From assembly GCA_910575695.1 (NCBI GenBank), contig CAJTGJ010000001.1, positions 248,001 to 312,000 on the forward strand: a stretch of 64,000 bases of DNA. Direction: 5' to 3'. Of the stretch, positions 45,871 to 56,100 are shown piece after piece. The first letter of the stretch is position 1. Every line of letters begins with the position of its first letter. Under the pieces are notes generated by a model. It saw only the letters and a list, made by a program, of their open reading frames with translations. It ran no database searches and was not told where the DNA came from. This stretch comes from Oscillospiraceae bacterium (GTDB lineage Bacteria > Bacillota > Clostridia > Oscillospirales > Oscillospiraceae). The position numbers and the translations under genes are program-made.

Positions 45871-46562
45871 TCCCCTGGCCCTCCGGTGGGGGGACGCCCC
45901 TGCGGGGGGCGTTACTTTTCCCACGTGGGAAAAGTAACCAAAAGGACGCTCAGGGGGAGGCCCGCCGGACGGACGCTGCGCGTCCTCAGGCCGGGCCTCC
46001 CCCTGAGAACCCCCTGGTTTTACGGGGGTGCTCTATACGGGGGATTTTTTTGGGGGCTTCCGGCGCGTGGGGCCGGGATGTATTCCCCCCTGTTTCTGCT
46101 GCCGCCCATTTGCAGGCACTGTAACAGGGTGGGGTCCACGGGCTGCGCCTCCTGCGGTGGACCTTACACGCCGCGGTGGGGGTTGGCGCTTCTACCCGCC
46201 GTGGCTGGTAAGCTGAAACATTTCTCATCTAACCTCAATCGTCCAGGCGGGCGCGTCTGCCCGCCGCAAAACGATGTCCGGCGCCATTCAGGCGTTCTCA
46301 GGAGAAACCAAAATCATCAGTACCCCACCCACGCAGGCCCCAGTGGGCCGGAAAACGAAGGGAAATCCATCCGCAAAGCCGCACAAGCCGGAACCCCACC
46401 TCCGCATAAAAAGCGGCGTGCCCTTGCCCTTAACGGGGGATTCTTAAGGGGGTGGCCGGCCTGAGGACGCGAAGCGTCCGACCGGCGGCCACCCCCTTAA
46501 GCGTCCTTTTGGTTACTTTTCCCACGTGGGAAAAGTAACGCCCCCCGCAGGGGGAAGGGGGG
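45871..46562. repeat. Interspersed fold-back repeat, copy 2 of 3 (~690 bp)
   Basis: Same orientation and architecture as copy 1. Terminal palindromes have arms TTACTTTTCCC / GGGAAAAGTAA around ACGT on both sides. Inner hairpins are CTCAGGGGGAGGCCC / GGGCCTCCCCCTGAG on the left and CTTAAGGGGGTGGCC / GGCCACCCCCTTAAG on the right. By eye about 16 differences separate it from copy 1 over 430 core bases. It occupies the whole gap between hfq and the adaptor gene and ends some 15 bases from the hfq stop. The left and right ends match each other inverted over roughly 130 bases. Confidence 0.92.
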
Positions 46563-46576
46563 AGCAGGAGGGGGGG

Positions 46577-46822
46577 CTACCCCTCCAATTCCACCGGATG
46601 CTCGGGCGCGATGGTGGAGATGGCGTGTTTGTAAATGACCTGCTGCTTGCCGTCGGACACCACGACCACCACGTAGGGGTCAAAGGCGGTGATGATGCCG
46701 CGCATCTGGTAGCCGTTCATCAAAAATACGGTGACTCGGGCGGCGGCGCGGCGGGCGGCGGACAAAAAGGCGTCCTGAATGTTTGGCTGTTTGAGGACAG
46801 CCGCAGTGGTTGTCAAGCTCAT
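46577..46822 (-). CDS. hfq: RNA chaperone Hfq
   Basis: 81 residues. The Sm1 motif is NIQDAFLSAARRAAARVTVFLMNGYQMRGIITAFD and the Sm2 motif is VIYKHAISTI (the usual form is YKHAIST). Hfq hexamers bind small RNAs and mRNAs. It follows miaA by 36 bases, the arrangement conserved in many bacteria, with AAGGAG before ATG 46822. Confidence 0.96.
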   Translation of the reverse strand: MSLTTTAAVLKQPNIQDAFLSAARRAAARVTVFLMNGYQMRGIITAFDPYVVVVVSDGKQQVIYKHAISTIAPEHPVELEG

Positions 46823-46858
46823 GTAAATGCACTCCTTCTGTGTTTAGTTCGAGCGCAC

Positions 46859-47803
46859 TTATTGTAAGCCAGACGCTTTGACGAGTTCTGTCGAAAACGC
46901 GGCGGCGGCGGAAATATCTGGTATTTTCTCCCAATTGAACCAGTTGGCCTCCTTGTTCCGCCGGAACCAGGTGAGCTGCCGCTTGGCGTACTGCCGGGAG
47001 CGGAGCTTCACCTCCTCCGCCCCTTCCGTCGCGGGACGGCCCTCTGAAATGGCGGCGGCGATCTCCTTATAGCCGATGGCCTGCATGGCGGTGCAGCCCC
47101 GGGACACCCCGTCCGCCAGCAGCCGGCGCACCTCCCGCTCCAGCCCCCGGGCTATCATCTCATCCACCCGGCGGTCGATGCGCTCCCACATCCAGGGGCG
47201 CTCCTGAAAGCCCAGGGCGATGGTCAGCGGCGTGTAGCGGCGGGGCAGGGCGCGGCTCTCCGCGTCGTGCCGGGTGATGGTTTTTCCGGTGGACAGCCAG
47301 ACCTCCAGGGCGCGGATGATCCGCTTTTCGTCGTTGGGGTGGATGCGGCGGGCCGCGTCCGGGTCCACCCCCTGGAGCTGGGCGTATAAGGCGGGCAGGC
47401 CCTCCGTTCTGACGCGGTTCTGGAGGGTCTGCCGCAGCCCGCTGTCCGGCTCAAAGGGGGCGAACCGCCGTCCGGCGATGAGGTTGTCGATGTACAGCCC
47501 GGTTCCCCCCGCCACGATGGGCAGCTTTCCGCGCCTCAGGATGTCGTCCACGATGGGGACGGCGTCCGCCACATACCGGGCTACGGAGTAATTTTCCTCC
47601 GGGTCCGCGATGTCAATCATGTGGTGGGGGACGCCCCGCATCTCCTCGGGGGTGGGCTTGGCGGTGCCGATGTCCATGCGGCGGTAGACCTGCATGGAGT
47701 CGGCGGACACCACTTCGCCGCCGAAGCGCTGGGCCAGCGTAACGGCCAGGGCGGTCTTGCCCGAGGCGGTGGGGCCGCAGATCACTAGTATGTCAGGCTT
47801 CAC
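46859..47803 (-). CDS. miaA: tRNA dimethylallyltransferase
   Basis: 314 residues. It adds the isopentenyl group to A37 of tRNAs reading U-starting codons. Walker A is ICGPTASGKTALAVTLA, followed by VVSADSMQVYRRMDIGTAKPTPEE, PHHMIDI and VAGGTGLYIDNL. The C-terminus has RSRQYAKRQLTWFRRN, typical of MiaA. The start is GTG 47803 with GAGGAGG upstream. Cotranscribed with hfq. Confidence 0.96.
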   Translation of the reverse strand: MKPDILVICGPTASGKTALAVTLAQRFGGEVVSADSMQVYRRMDIGTAKPTPEEMRGVPHHMIDIADPEENYSVARYVADAVPIVDDILRRGKLPIVAGGTGLYIDNLIAGRRFAPFEPDSGLRQTLQNRVRTEGLPALYAQLQGVDPDAARRIHPNDEKRIIRALEVWLSTGKTITRHDAESRALPRRYTPLTIALGFQERPWMWERIDRRVDEMIARGLEREVRRLLADGVSRGCTAMQAIGYKEIAAAISEGRPATEGAEEVKLRSRQYAKRQLTWFRRNKEANWFNWEKIPDISAAAAFSTELVKASGLQ

Positions 47804-47872
47804 GCGGCCCCCTCCTCAAAATGGTATCAGCTTATACCATAACATAAATTGGCGGCAGATTCAAGTGTCCTC

Positions 47873-47901
47873 TTGCGCTGGCAGAGCTTTCCTGATATAA
47901 T
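47873..47901 (+). promoter_or_regulatory. Promoter of the shikimate-kinase/helicase operon
   Basis: TTGCGC at 47873-47878, 17 bases, TATAAT at 47896-47901 with an extended TG. About 55 bases of leader precede ATG 47961. Confidence 0.75.
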
Positions 47902-47960
47902 ACGATGTTACGTTTTGGGCTTCGCGCCCAAAGAAAATACTGGTATCGGGAGCGGGCGGG

Positions 47961-48476
47961 ATGGACAACATAGTTTTGATCGGGATGCCCGGCTCGGGCA
48001 AGAGCACTGTGGGCGTGGTGCTGGCCAAGGCCCTGGGCCTGCGGTTTTTGGACGTGGATCTGCTCATTCAGGAACGGGAGGGCGCCCTGCTCCAGCAGCT
48101 GATCGACACCCGGGGGGTGGAGCGGTTCCTGGACCTGGAGCGGGACGCCATCTGCTCCCTGGACTGCCGGGGCACGGTGGCGGCCCCCGGCGGGAGCTGC
48201 GTGTGCCGGGAGGAATCCATCGCCCATATGCGCTCGCTGGGCACGGTGGTCTATTTGCAGCTCTCCCTGGAGGACGTGGCGGGGCGCATCCGGAACCTGT
48301 CCTCCCGGGGCATCGCCCTCTCCCCCGGCCAGACCCTGGCCGACGTATACCAGTACCGGGCGCCGCTGTACGAAAGGTGCGCCCACATTACCGTCCCGTC
48401 CGGGGGCCAGAGTCTGGCGGAAACGGTGCAGTGTGTGAAGGACGCTCTGGCGGCCCGTAAAACGGGTACTCCATGA
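47961..48476 (+). CDS. Shikimate kinase-like protein
   Basis: 171 residues of the AroK/AroL fold. The P-loop is [17 protein letters not shown], then FLDVDLLI with the shikimate-binding Asp. A lid region [22 protein letters not shown] contains the late arginine. The family's FR-x-x-E (arginine binding shikimate) reads FLDLE here, and the GGG loop reads PGGS, so substrate binding may be altered. The stop overlaps an ATG before the helicase gene. It is probably the aromatic-pathway enzyme or a diverged paralogue. Confidence 0.8.
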   Translation: MDNIVLIGMPGSGKSTVGVVLAKALGLRFLDVDLLIQEREGALLQQLIDTRGVERFLDLERDAICSLDCRGTVAAPGGSCVCREESIAHMRSLGTVVYLQLSLEDVAGRIRNLSSRGIALSPGQTLADVYQYRAPLYERCAHITVPSGGQSLAETVQCVKDALAARKTGTP

Positions 48477-48496
48477 TCAAAGGACGTAGAATCAAT

Positions 48497-50374
48497 ATGA
48501 ATTTTCGAGACCTGGGGCTGACCGCCCCCATTTTGAAGGCCCTCACCCAGGAGGGCTACACCGACCCCACCCCCATCCAGCGCAAGGCCATCCCCCCCGC
48601 CCTGGCGGGCCGGGACGTGCTGGGCTGCGCCCAGACGGGCACCGGCAAGACCTGCGCCTTTGCAGCCCCCATCCTCCAGCGGCTGAGCAAGGCCGTCCCC
48701 AGGCCCCGGGTCATCCGGGCGCTGGTGCTCACCCCCACCCGGGAGCTGGCCATCCAGATCCAGGACAGCTTTGTGTCCTACGGGCGGAATCTGCCCCTGC
48801 GCTCCGCCGTGATTTTCGGCGGCGTGGGCCAGCAGCCCCAGGTGGACGCCATCCGGAAGGGGCTGGACATCCTGGTGGCCACGCCGGGCCGTCTGCTGGA
48901 CCTCCACGGGCAGGGGCTGATCGACCTGTCCCGCATTGAGATATTCGTGCTGGACGAGGCGGACCGGATGCTGGACATGGGCTTTATCCACGACGTGAAA
49001 CGGGTGCTCAAGCTGCTGCCGGAGCAGAAGCAGACCCTGTTTTTCTCCGCCACCATGCCTCCAGAAGTGATGGGGCTGGTGAACGGCCTGCTCCACGATT
49101 ACCAGCGTGTGGCGGTGGACCCGGTGTCCTCCCCGGTGGAGGTCATCCGGCAGTCCCTCTATTATGTGGACAAGTCCAATAAGACCAAGCTGCTGGCCTA
49201 TCTGATGGAGGAGCGGAAGATCACCTCCGCCCTGGTGTTCTCCCGCACCAAGCACGGGGCCAACCGCATCGCCCAGGACCTCCAGAAACGGGGCATCTCC
49301 GCCGCCGCCATCCACGGCAACAAGAGCCAGACCGCACGGGTGCAGGCCCTGTCCGACTTCAAGGCGGGCCGGGTGCGGGTGCTGGCGGCTACGGATATCG
49401 CCGCCCGGGGCATCGACATCGACCAGCTCCCTTTTGTGTTCAACTACAACCTGCCGGACGTGCCGGAAACCTATGTCCACCGCATCGGGCGCACCGGACG
49501 GGCGGGGCGCGAGGGGGAGGCTGTCTCTTTCTGCCAGTTTGACGAGAAGGACGAGCTGAAGGCCATCGAAAAGCTGCTGGGACGGCCCATCCCGGTGGTG
49601 GAGGGGCACCCCTTCCCCATGGAGAATTTCGACCCGCCCCAGAAGGACAAGCGGGGCCGGGTGGTCAACGCCGAGGACGCGGAGGCCCGCGCCGCCGCCA
49701 AGGAGAAGCGCCGTCAAAAAGACGCCGAGAACAAGGCAAAGGCCGAGGAGCGCAGGCGAAACGCCTCTGCGCCGGCCGAGCCGAAGGCGAGACCCTTCGC
49801 CCCTCCCGTTTCCCAGGGGCAGAAAAATGCTCAACCCCCCGCCCCCCAGGAGGACGCCCCCAAAAAGAAGCGCCGCCGCAAAAAGAGCGGGGGCGCCCAG
49901 GCGGATGCCCCCGCGCCGGAGCCCGCGGGACTGGTCCTGCGGGATAAGCCCATCGGGCGGGGCGTGCGGCAGGGCAGGCTGGAGGAAACCCTCCCCGACG
50001 ACCCCGCGCTTCCGGTCACGGAGTTTTACAAGCCCAACCCGCTGGAATCCGATGTGATTATGGACGCCACCGCCCGCCTGCTGGCCCCCCGCAGGCCCGC
50101 GCCCCAGCAGACCGCCCAGACCAGGCAGAAAAAGGCCCAGGCGCAAAAGCAGGCCCTGCCCCGGCCCGCCCAGGCCAAAAAGGGCAAAAAGCAGGGCGCG
50201 CCCGCCAGGCCCGTGCAGGAGCCTGTCCTGCCCCCCGCCCTGGCGGGGCAGAAAAAGCGCCGCCGGGACGACCGGCCCCGGCCCATCGAGGCCCCGCTCC
50301 GTTCCGACCGCCAGAAGGATTCCACCCAGCACAAGAGCCTGATGCGGCCCTACTACCTCCATGACGACGACTGA
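48497..50374 (+). CDS. DEAD-box RNA helicase (RhlE/CshA-like)
   Basis: 625 residues. The Q motif ([26 protein letters not shown]), [43 protein letters not shown] and [11 protein letters not shown] are all present within residues 1-375. A basic, Pro/Ala/Lys-rich disordered tail of about 250 residues would aid RNA binding and is much longer than in minimal RhlE. ATG 48497 has AAAGGA upstream; ATG 48473 overlapping the kinase stop is the alternative. It overlaps the next gene by 14 bases. Confidence 0.93.
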   Translation: MNFRDLGLTAPILKALTQEGYTDPTPIQRKAIPPALAGRDVLGCAQTGTGKTCAFAAPILQRLSKAVPRPRVIRALVLTPTRELAIQIQDSFVSYGRNLPLRSAVIFGGVGQQPQVDAIRKGLDILVATPGRLLDLHGQGLIDLSRIEIFVLDEADRMLDMGFIHDVKRVLKLLPEQKQTLFFSATMPPEVMGLVNGLLHDYQRVAVDPVSSPVEVIRQSLYYVDKSNKTKLLAYLMEERKITSALVFSRTKHGANRIAQDLQKRGISAAAIHGNKSQTARVQALSDFKAGRVRVLAATDIAARGIDIDQLPFVFNYNLPDVPETYVHRIGRTGRAGREGEAVSFCQFDEKDELKAIEKLLGRPIPVVEGHPFPMENFDPPQKDKRGRVVNAEDAEARAAAKEKRRQKDAENKAKAEERRRNASAPAEPKARPFAPPVSQGQKNAQPPAPQEDAPKKKRRRKKSGGAQADAPAPEPAGLVLRDKPIGRGVRQGRLEETLPDDPALPVTEFYKPNPLESDVIMDATARLLAPRRPAPQQTAQTRQKKAQAQKQALPRPAQAKKGKKQGAPARPVQEPVLPPALAGQKKRRRDDRPRPIEAPLRSDRQKDSTQHKSLMRPYYLHDDD

Positions 50375-51254
50375 ACGGAGCGGCGGGAGCCGCCGTCCCA
50401 GGCGGAAGCGCCGCCATCCCCTGCGGTGGCTGGCGGGGCTGGCGGTGGCGGCGCTGGGCGGCTGGGCCTGGTTCCAGTGGCAGTGCTGGGGGGTATCCGC
50501 CACCCACACCGACGCGGTGCTCACCGGCCTGCCCGGCGGGTTCGACGGGTATAAGATCGTCCAGCTGTCTGATCTCCACGGCCACGAGTACGGGGAGGGC
50601 AGCGGGGACCTGCTGGCCATGGTTGCCCGGGAATCCCCCGACCTCATCGTGCTCACCGGGGACCTCATCGACCAGAAAGGCCAGCTGGAGATGATCCCCC
50701 CGCTGGCCCAGGGCCTGTCCGCCATCGCGCCCGCCTACTATATCACGGGCAACCACGAGTGGGCGCTGAAAAAGGACACGGTGGCGGCGCTGAAAAGCCT
50801 GCTGGCCCAATGCGGCGTGACGCCCCTGACCAACCAGTACGAGATTTTGGAGCGGGACGGGGAGCGCATGGTGCTGGCCGGGGTGGAGGACCCCAACGGC
50901 TACGCCGACCACACCACCCCCCAGGAGCTGTATGCCCGGATCCAGGAGGAGGCCCCCGGCCTGTTCACCCTGCTGCTGGCCCACCGGAACGACCGTTTTG
51001 AGGAGTACGCCGCCGCCGGGTATGATTTTATCATGTCCGGCCACGGGCACGGCGGGATTGTCCGCCTGCCCTTTGTGGGCGGGCTGGTGGGCACCGGGCG
51101 GCGGTTTTTCCCCGACTGGACCTCGGGGCTGTACACCCTGGGGGACAGCACCCTCTTTGTTTCCCGGGGCCTGGGGAACAACACGGTGCCCTTTCAGGGC
51201 TTTCGGTTATTCAACCGACCGGAACTTGCGGTTGTCACGCTGCGCAGGGGGTAG
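50361..51254 (+). CDS. Membrane-anchored metallophosphoesterase (YkuE-like)
   Basis: 297 residues. A very basic N-terminus and one membrane helix (about 22-40) are followed by a calcineurin-like phosphoesterase domain. Metal ligands are in [38 protein letters not shown] and [10 protein letters not shown]. Related Firmicutes proteins act on lipids or nucleotides at the membrane. It starts inside the end of the helicase gene and is followed by repeat copy 3. Confidence 0.9.
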   Translation: MTTTERSGGSRRPRRKRRHPLRWLAGLAVAALGGWAWFQWQCWGVSATHTDAVLTGLPGGFDGYKIVQLSDLHGHEYGEGSGDLLAMVARESPDLIVLTGDLIDQKGQLEMIPPLAQGLSAIAPAYYITGNHEWALKKDTVAALKSLLAQCGVTPLTNQYEILERDGERMVLAGVEDPNGYADHTTPQELYARIQEEAPGLFTLLLAHRNDRFEEYAAAGYDFIMSGHGHGGIVRLPFVGGLVGTGRRFFPDWTSGLYTLGDSTLFVSRGLGNNTVPFQGFRLFNRPELAVVTLRRG

Positions 51255-51298
51255 CCCCCTGCTTCCCCCTTTTTCCCGTGGGGGCGTTGCTTTCTCTC

Positions 51299-51996
51299 CC
51301 CCCTGGTCCCCGTGGGGGGGGACGCCCCTGCGGGGGGCGTTACTTTTCCCACGTGGGAAAAGTAACCAAAAGGACGCTCAGGGGGAGGCCCGCCGGACGG
51401 ACGCTTCGCGTCCTCAGGCCGGGCCTCCCCCTGAGAACCCCCTGGTTTTACGGGGGTGCTCTATACGGGGGATTTTATTTGGGTTTCCGGCGCGCGGGGT
51501 CGGGATGTATTCCCCCCTGTTTCTGCTGCCGCCCATTTGCAGGTGCTGTAACAGGGTGGGGGCCACGGACTGCGCCTCCTGCGGTGGGCCTTACACGCCG
51601 CGGTGGGGGTTGGCGCGTCTACCCGTCGTGGCTGGGAAGCTGAAACATTTTTCGTCTGCCAAACATTTGCAGGCGGGCGCGTCTGCCCGCCGCAAAGCGA
51701 TGTCCGGCGCCATTCAGGCGTTCTCAGGAGAAAATCAAATTTCCAGTACCCAACCCATGCAGGCCCCAGTGGGCCGGAAAACGAAGGGAAATCCATCCGC
51801 AAAGCCGCACAAGCCGGAAACCTACCTCCGCACCGAAAGCGGCGTGCCCTTGCCCTTAACGGGGGATTCTTAAGGGGGAGGCCGGCCTGAGGACGCGAAG
51901 CGTCCGGCCGGCGGCCACCCCCTTAAGCGTCCTTTTGGTTACTTTTCCCACGTGGGAAAAGTAACGCCCCCGGCAGGGGCGTCCCCCCGACAGGGA
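51299..51996. repeat. Interspersed fold-back repeat, copy 3 of 3 (~700 bp)
   Basis: Same orientation as copies 1 and 2 and the most diverged. Its end repeats are the clearest: about 51304-51437 matches the reverse complement of about 51865-51995, so the two arms are roughly 130 bases each. A segment near 51655-51675 differs completely from the other copies and is one base shorter, which breaks the internal reading frame. A partial left-end relic (GGGGGCGTTGCTTTCTCTC) precedes it at about 51280-51298. It separates the phosphoesterase gene from mnmG. Confidence 0.9.
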
Positions 51997-52029
51997 AGCG
52001 GGGAAGAGAAAAAGAAAGGAGGCCGCGCC

Positions 52030-53904
52030 ATGCATTATGACGCCGGACAATTTGATGTCGCCGTCATCGGCGCGGGCCACGCCGGCATCGAAGCCGCCCT
52101 GGCTTCCGCCCGGATGGGGCTGAGGACGGTGTGCTTCACCATCAATCTGGACGCGGTGGGCAATATGCCCTGCAACCCCGCCGTGGGCGGCACCGGCAAG
52201 GGCCACCTGGTCCGGGAAATCGATGCTCTGGGGGGCGAGATGGCCCGCGCCGCCGATCAAGCCTGTATTCAGTACCGGATGCTCAACCGGGGGAAGGGCC
52301 CCGCCGTGTGGTCCCTGCGGGCCCAGGCTGACCGCCGCCGCTACCAGGAGGTGATGAAGCACACCCTGGAGCTTCAGGAAAATCTGTGGGTGAAGCAGGC
52401 GGAGGTCACGGAAATCCTGACGGAACACGGCGCGGTGTCCGCCGTCCGCACCGATACCGGGGCGGCCTACGCGGTAAAGGCGGCGGTGATTGCCACCGGC
52501 ACCTATCTGGGCGGCCGCACCATCGTGGGAGAGGTCGCCCGCCAGTCCGGACCCGACGGCATGGCGGCGGCGCTGCCGCTGACGGAGTGCCTGGTCAGGC
52601 TGGGGCTGACCATCCGGCGCTTCAAAACGGGCACGCCGCCCCGGGTGAACCGCCGGAGCGTGGACTTCTCCAAAATGGAGGTGCAGGAGGGGGACGAGAG
52701 GCCCGAGCCCTTCTCCTTTGCCACCCAAACGCCGCCGGAGAATCAGGCGGTGTGCTATCTGACCTATACCAATGAGGCCACCCACCGGGTTATTCGGGAC
52801 AACCTCCACCGCTCCCCGCTGTTTTCCGGGGTGATCGAGGGCGTCGGCCCCCGGTACTGCCCCTCCATTGAGGACAAGGTGGTGCGCTTTGCGGACAAGC
52901 CCCGGCACCAGCTCTTTATCGAGCCCATGGGGCTGAGCACTGAGGAGCTTTACATCCAGGGGTTTTCCTCCTCCCTGCCCGAGGAGGTGCAGGTGGAAAT
53001 GCTCCACACCATCCCCGGCCTGGAGCGGGCCGAAATGACCCGGTGCGCCTACGCCATCGAGTACGACTGCGTGGACCCCACCGAATTACTGCCCACCCTG
53101 GAGTGCAAAAAAATCCCCGGCCTGTACGGCGCGGGGCAGTTCAACGGCTCGTCGGGGTACGAGGAGGCCGCCGCCCAGGGGATGATGGCGGGCATCAACG
53201 CCGCGCTGAAGCTCCGGGGCCAGCCGCCCCTGGTGCTCACCCGGGGGGACGGGTACATCGGGGTGCTCATCGACGACCTGGTGACCAAGGGGACCAACGA
53301 GCCCTACCGGATGATGACCTCCCGGACGGAATACCGGCTCATCCACCGGCAGGACAACGCCGACCGCCGACTGTCCGCCTTCGGACACCGGGTTGGTCTG
53401 GTGAGCGGGGCGCGTCTGGCCCGGGTGGAGGAAAAATACGCCGCCGTGGAGCGGGAGATCCAGCGGCTGGAGCACGCCGGGGCGCCCCCGTCCCCGGCGC
53501 TGGACGGGCTTCTGGCGGACCGGGGCGAGCCCCCCTGCCCCCACGGGGCGCGGCTCATCGATCTGCTCCGCCGCCCCCGGGTGGGCTATGCCGACCTGGC
53601 CCCCTTCGACCCCGACCGGCCCGCCCTTTCCCGGGAAATTTCCGGACAGGTGGAGATTTCCGTGAAATACCAGGGCTACATCGACCGGCAGAACAGGCAG
53701 GTGGAGGAGCTTCACAAGCTGGAGGACAGGCCCCTCCCCCCGGATGTGGACTATTTGAGCATACAGGGCCTGCGGCTGGAGGCGCGGCAGAAGCTGGACA
53801 AAATCCGTCCGCTGAACCTGGGGCAGGCGTCCCGGGTGTCCGGGGTGTCCCCGGCGGACGTGACGGCGCTGATGATCTATTTGGAGAAAGTGGAAAAAAC
53901 ATAA
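52030..53904 (+). CDS. mnmG: tRNA uridine-5-carboxymethylaminomethyl synthesis enzyme MnmG
   Basis: A 624-residue FAD enzyme that works with MnmE on wobble uridines. It has the FAD-binding start [23 protein letters not shown], then [22 protein letters not shown] and [15 protein letters not shown]. The C-terminal tRNA-binding helical domain ends with [28 protein letters not shown] lies just upstream of ATG 52030 and outside repeat copy 3. The usual neighbour rsmG is absent; murT follows after 37 bases. Confidence 0.97.
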   Translation: MHYDAGQFDVAVIGAGHAGIEAALASARMGLRTVCFTINLDAVGNMPCNPAVGGTGKGHLVREIDALGGEMARAADQACIQYRMLNRGKGPAVWSLRAQADRRRYQEVMKHTLELQENLWVKQAEVTEILTEHGAVSAVRTDTGAAYAVKAAVIATGTYLGGRTIVGEVARQSGPDGMAAALPLTECLVRLGLTIRRFKTGTPPRVNRRSVDFSKMEVQEGDERPEPFSFATQTPPENQAVCYLTYTNEATHRVIRDNLHRSPLFSGVIEGVGPRYCPSIEDKVVRFADKPRHQLFIEPMGLSTEELYIQGFSSSLPEEVQVEMLHTIPGLERAEMTRCAYAIEYDCVDPTELLPTLECKKIPGLYGAGQFNGSSGYEEAAAQGMMAGINAALKLRGQPPLVLTRGDGYIGVLIDDLVTKGTNEPYRMMTSRTEYRLIHRQDNADRRLSAFGHRVGLVSGARLARVEEKYAAVEREIQRLEHAGAPPSPALDGLLADRGEPPCPHGARLIDLLRRPRVGYADLAPFDPDRPALSREISGQVEISVKYQGYIDRQNRQVEELHKLEDRPLPPDVDYLSIQGLRLEARQKLDKIRPLNLGQASRVSGVSPADVTALMIYLEKVEKT

Positions 53905-53941
53905 AACAGACGGAGCAAATAGAGGAGAGGACGGTTTGTTT

Positions 53942-55273
53942 ATGAGGTTGTTTCTGGCCATAATTGTGTGCAAGGTTCTGCGCTTCGCGGGGAAGCTGGT
54001 GGGCAAGGGGAGCTCCCTGCCCGGGCAGTACGCTTTGAAGGTGTGTCCCGACCTGCTGGGGCGGGTGAAGCTGCCCCAGCATATCATCGCCGTCACCGGC
54101 TCCAACGGGAAAACCTCCACGGTGGAGATGATCGCCTCCATATTGGACGCGTCGGGGAAAAAGGTGGTGTACAACAAGGAGGGCTCCAACCAGATCGAGG
54201 GAGTCGCCACCCTGATCCTGTCCCGCTGTACGCTGGGGGGACGGATGCGGGGGGACGTGCTTCTGCTGGAGAGCGACGAGCGGTACGCCAAATATACCTT
54301 CCGCTGGTTCCACCCCACCCACTTCGTCGTCACCAACCTGTACCGGGACCAGCTCACCCGCAACGGACATCCCGAGTGGGTGTACGACGCCGTGAAAGCG
54401 GCGGTCCATCCGGATACGACCCTGGTGCTCAACGCCGACGACCCCCTGGTGTCCTGCCTGGGCAAGGACCACAGCCCGGACAAGGTGAAATGGTTCGGGC
54501 TGGACGAGTGCTCCATCAGCACAAAAGAGCACCGCGGCGTCTACAACGACGGCGCGCGGTGCCCGGTGTGCAAGGGGCGGATGGAGTATTCCTGTTATCA
54601 CTACGCCCACATCGGGCATTATACCTGCCCCACCTGCGGCCATACGCGGCATGATACGGATTTTGCCGTCACCGGGCTGGATCTGAAGGAGGGCAGGCTC
54701 ACCATCAACGGGGAGACCCGGATCGAGCTGGCGTTCAGGAGCATTTACAACGTGTACAATATCCTGGCGGCGTGGTCGGCGTGCGCCCTGGCGGGGGCGG
54801 ATACCGCTGTGATGGCCGGGGTCATCAACAATTATATGCTGAAAAACGGGCGGATGCAGACCTTCCGCCTGGGCGGGCACAAGGGAACCCTGCTCACCTC
54901 CAAGCACGAGAACTCGGTGGCTTACGACACCAATCTGGCCTATGTCGCCGCCGCGGAAAAGCCCTGCACGGTGCTGATTATTGTGGATTCCATCAGCCGG
55001 AAGTATTTTACGGGGGAAACCAGCTGGCTGTGGGACATCGATTTTGACCGGCTGAACGCGCCCCATATTAAAAAAATCATGCTGTACGGGAAATACTGCA
55101 ACGATTTGGCGGTGCGGTTCAAGTACGCCCATGTTCCGGCGGACAGGATCGAGGTGGGCGAGGCCATTTCCACGGCGGCGGACGGCCTGAAGGAAGCCGG
55201 AAATGAGGATGTGTATGTGATCACCTGCTTCTCCGACCGGGACAAGCTGCTGGCGCTGACGGAAAAGGATTGA
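53942..55273 (+). CDS. murT: Lipid II isoglutaminyl synthase, MurT subunit
   Basis: A 443-residue Mur-ligase-like enzyme that amidates the D-Glu of lipid II when paired with GatD. The ATP site is IIAVTGSNGKTSTVEMIASIL (about 45-65). A four-cysteine zinc ribbon (CPVCKGRMEYSC ... CPTCGHT) sits in the middle domain, as in characterised MurT. A DUF1727-type C-terminus follows, with YNVYNILAAWSACAL and LIIVDSISRKYFTGETSWLWDIDF. ATG 53942 or TTG 53936 could be the start. GatD follows after about 95 bases. Confidence 0.94.
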   Translation: MRLFLAIIVCKVLRFAGKLVGKGSSLPGQYALKVCPDLLGRVKLPQHIIAVTGSNGKTSTVEMIASILDASGKKVVYNKEGSNQIEGVATLILSRCTLGGRMRGDVLLLESDERYAKYTFRWFHPTHFVVTNLYRDQLTRNGHPEWVYDAVKAAVHPDTTLVLNADDPLVSCLGKDHSPDKVKWFGLDECSISTKEHRGVYNDGARCPVCKGRMEYSCYHYAHIGHYTCPTCGHTRHDTDFAVTGLDLKEGRLTINGETRIELAFRSIYNVYNILAAWSACALAGADTAVMAGVINNYMLKNGRMQTFRLGGHKGTLLTSKHENSVAYDTNLAYVAAAEKPCTVLIIVDSISRKYFTGETSWLWDIDFDRLNAPHIKKIMLYGKYCNDLAVRFKYAHVPADRIEVGEAISTAADGLKEAGNEDVYVITCFSDRDKLLALTEKD

Positions 55274-55369
55274 GCCGGGGCCTGCTGCCACCGGACTTGG
55301 ACATTGCCATCATGATACAAAATCGCAGCGGCGGCGGAGATTGACTTTTATGTTAGGAAGGGTTTGTAT

Positions 55370-56092
55370 ATGGAATTGACCATTTTGCATCTGTACCCCG
55401 ACTGTATGTCACTGTACGGGGAGTACGCCAATGTGGCGGTGCTCCGCCGCCACCTGGAGGCGGCGGGGGTGTCCGTGGCGGTGGAGACAGCCCTGTTTGA
55501 GGACGCGCCGGATTTTGAGCGCGCGGACTTCATCTACATGGGCGCGGGCGCCGAGCGCACCCAGAAAGCGGCCCTGGACGCGCTGTCCGCTTACGGGGAG
55601 GACTTTCGGGCGGCGGTGGAGCGGGGGGCGGTGGTGCTGTTCACCGGGAACGCCATGGAACTGCTGGGCGCGTCCATCACCGACGCCGGGGGGAAGGTGT
55701 GGCCCGGGCTGGGCCTGGCGGGCTACATCACCCTGGAGACGGACAAGCGGGTCCCGGAGGACGTGGTGGCCCACACCTCCCTGTGGGAGAGCGCCGTGGT
55801 GGGCTTTATGAACAAGTGCTCCGTCACCAAGGGGATCAGGACGCCGCTGTTTGAGCGGCTGTCCCTGGGGCTGGGCAACGAGGCGGACAAGGGGCCCGAG
55901 GGATTTGTGGACGGCAATGTGTTTGCCACCCATCTCACGGGACCGGTTCTGGTCAAGAATCCGGATTTTACGGATTTTCTGATCCGGCGGATGTTTGCCG
56001 CCAAGGGCTGGGAGCCGCCGGAGGCCCTGCCCGTCCTGCCCTACGAGCGGGAGGCCTATGGGGTGACGCTGAAGGAATTATCCTCCCGGTAA
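55370..56092 (+). CDS. GatD-like glutamine amidotransferase partner of MurT, catalytic Cys missing
   Basis: 240 residues of the class I (CobB/CobQ-type) amidotransferase fold: LTILHLYPDCMSLYGEYAN, then FIYMGAGAERTQ. The histidine loop is NVFATHLTGPVLVKNP, with H188 near the expected position. The nucleophile elbow should read like CGGYQLLG but here reads VLFTGNAMELLG, with Gly at the cysteine position. The only cysteines are C12 and C150. It is therefore unlikely to release ammonia from glutamine and may act as a structural partner. ATG 55370 has AGGAAG upstream. Confidence 0.85.
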   Translation: MELTILHLYPDCMSLYGEYANVAVLRRHLEAAGVSVAVETALFEDAPDFERADFIYMGAGAERTQKAALDALSAYGEDFRAAVERGAVVLFTGNAMELLGASITDAGGKVWPGLGLAGYITLETDKRVPEDVVAHTSLWESAVVGFMNKCSVTKGIRTPLFERLSLGLGNEADKGPEGFVDGNVFATHLTGPVLVKNPDFTDFLIRRMFAAKGWEPPEALPVLPYEREAYGVTLKELSSR

Positions 56093-56100
56093 TATCTCGG

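Noticed and set aside
55340-55369. TTGACT just upstream of the GatD-like gene, as a separate promoter
   Set aside because: A -10 at proper spacing would fall at the start codon, leaving no leader; co-transcription with murT is simpler.
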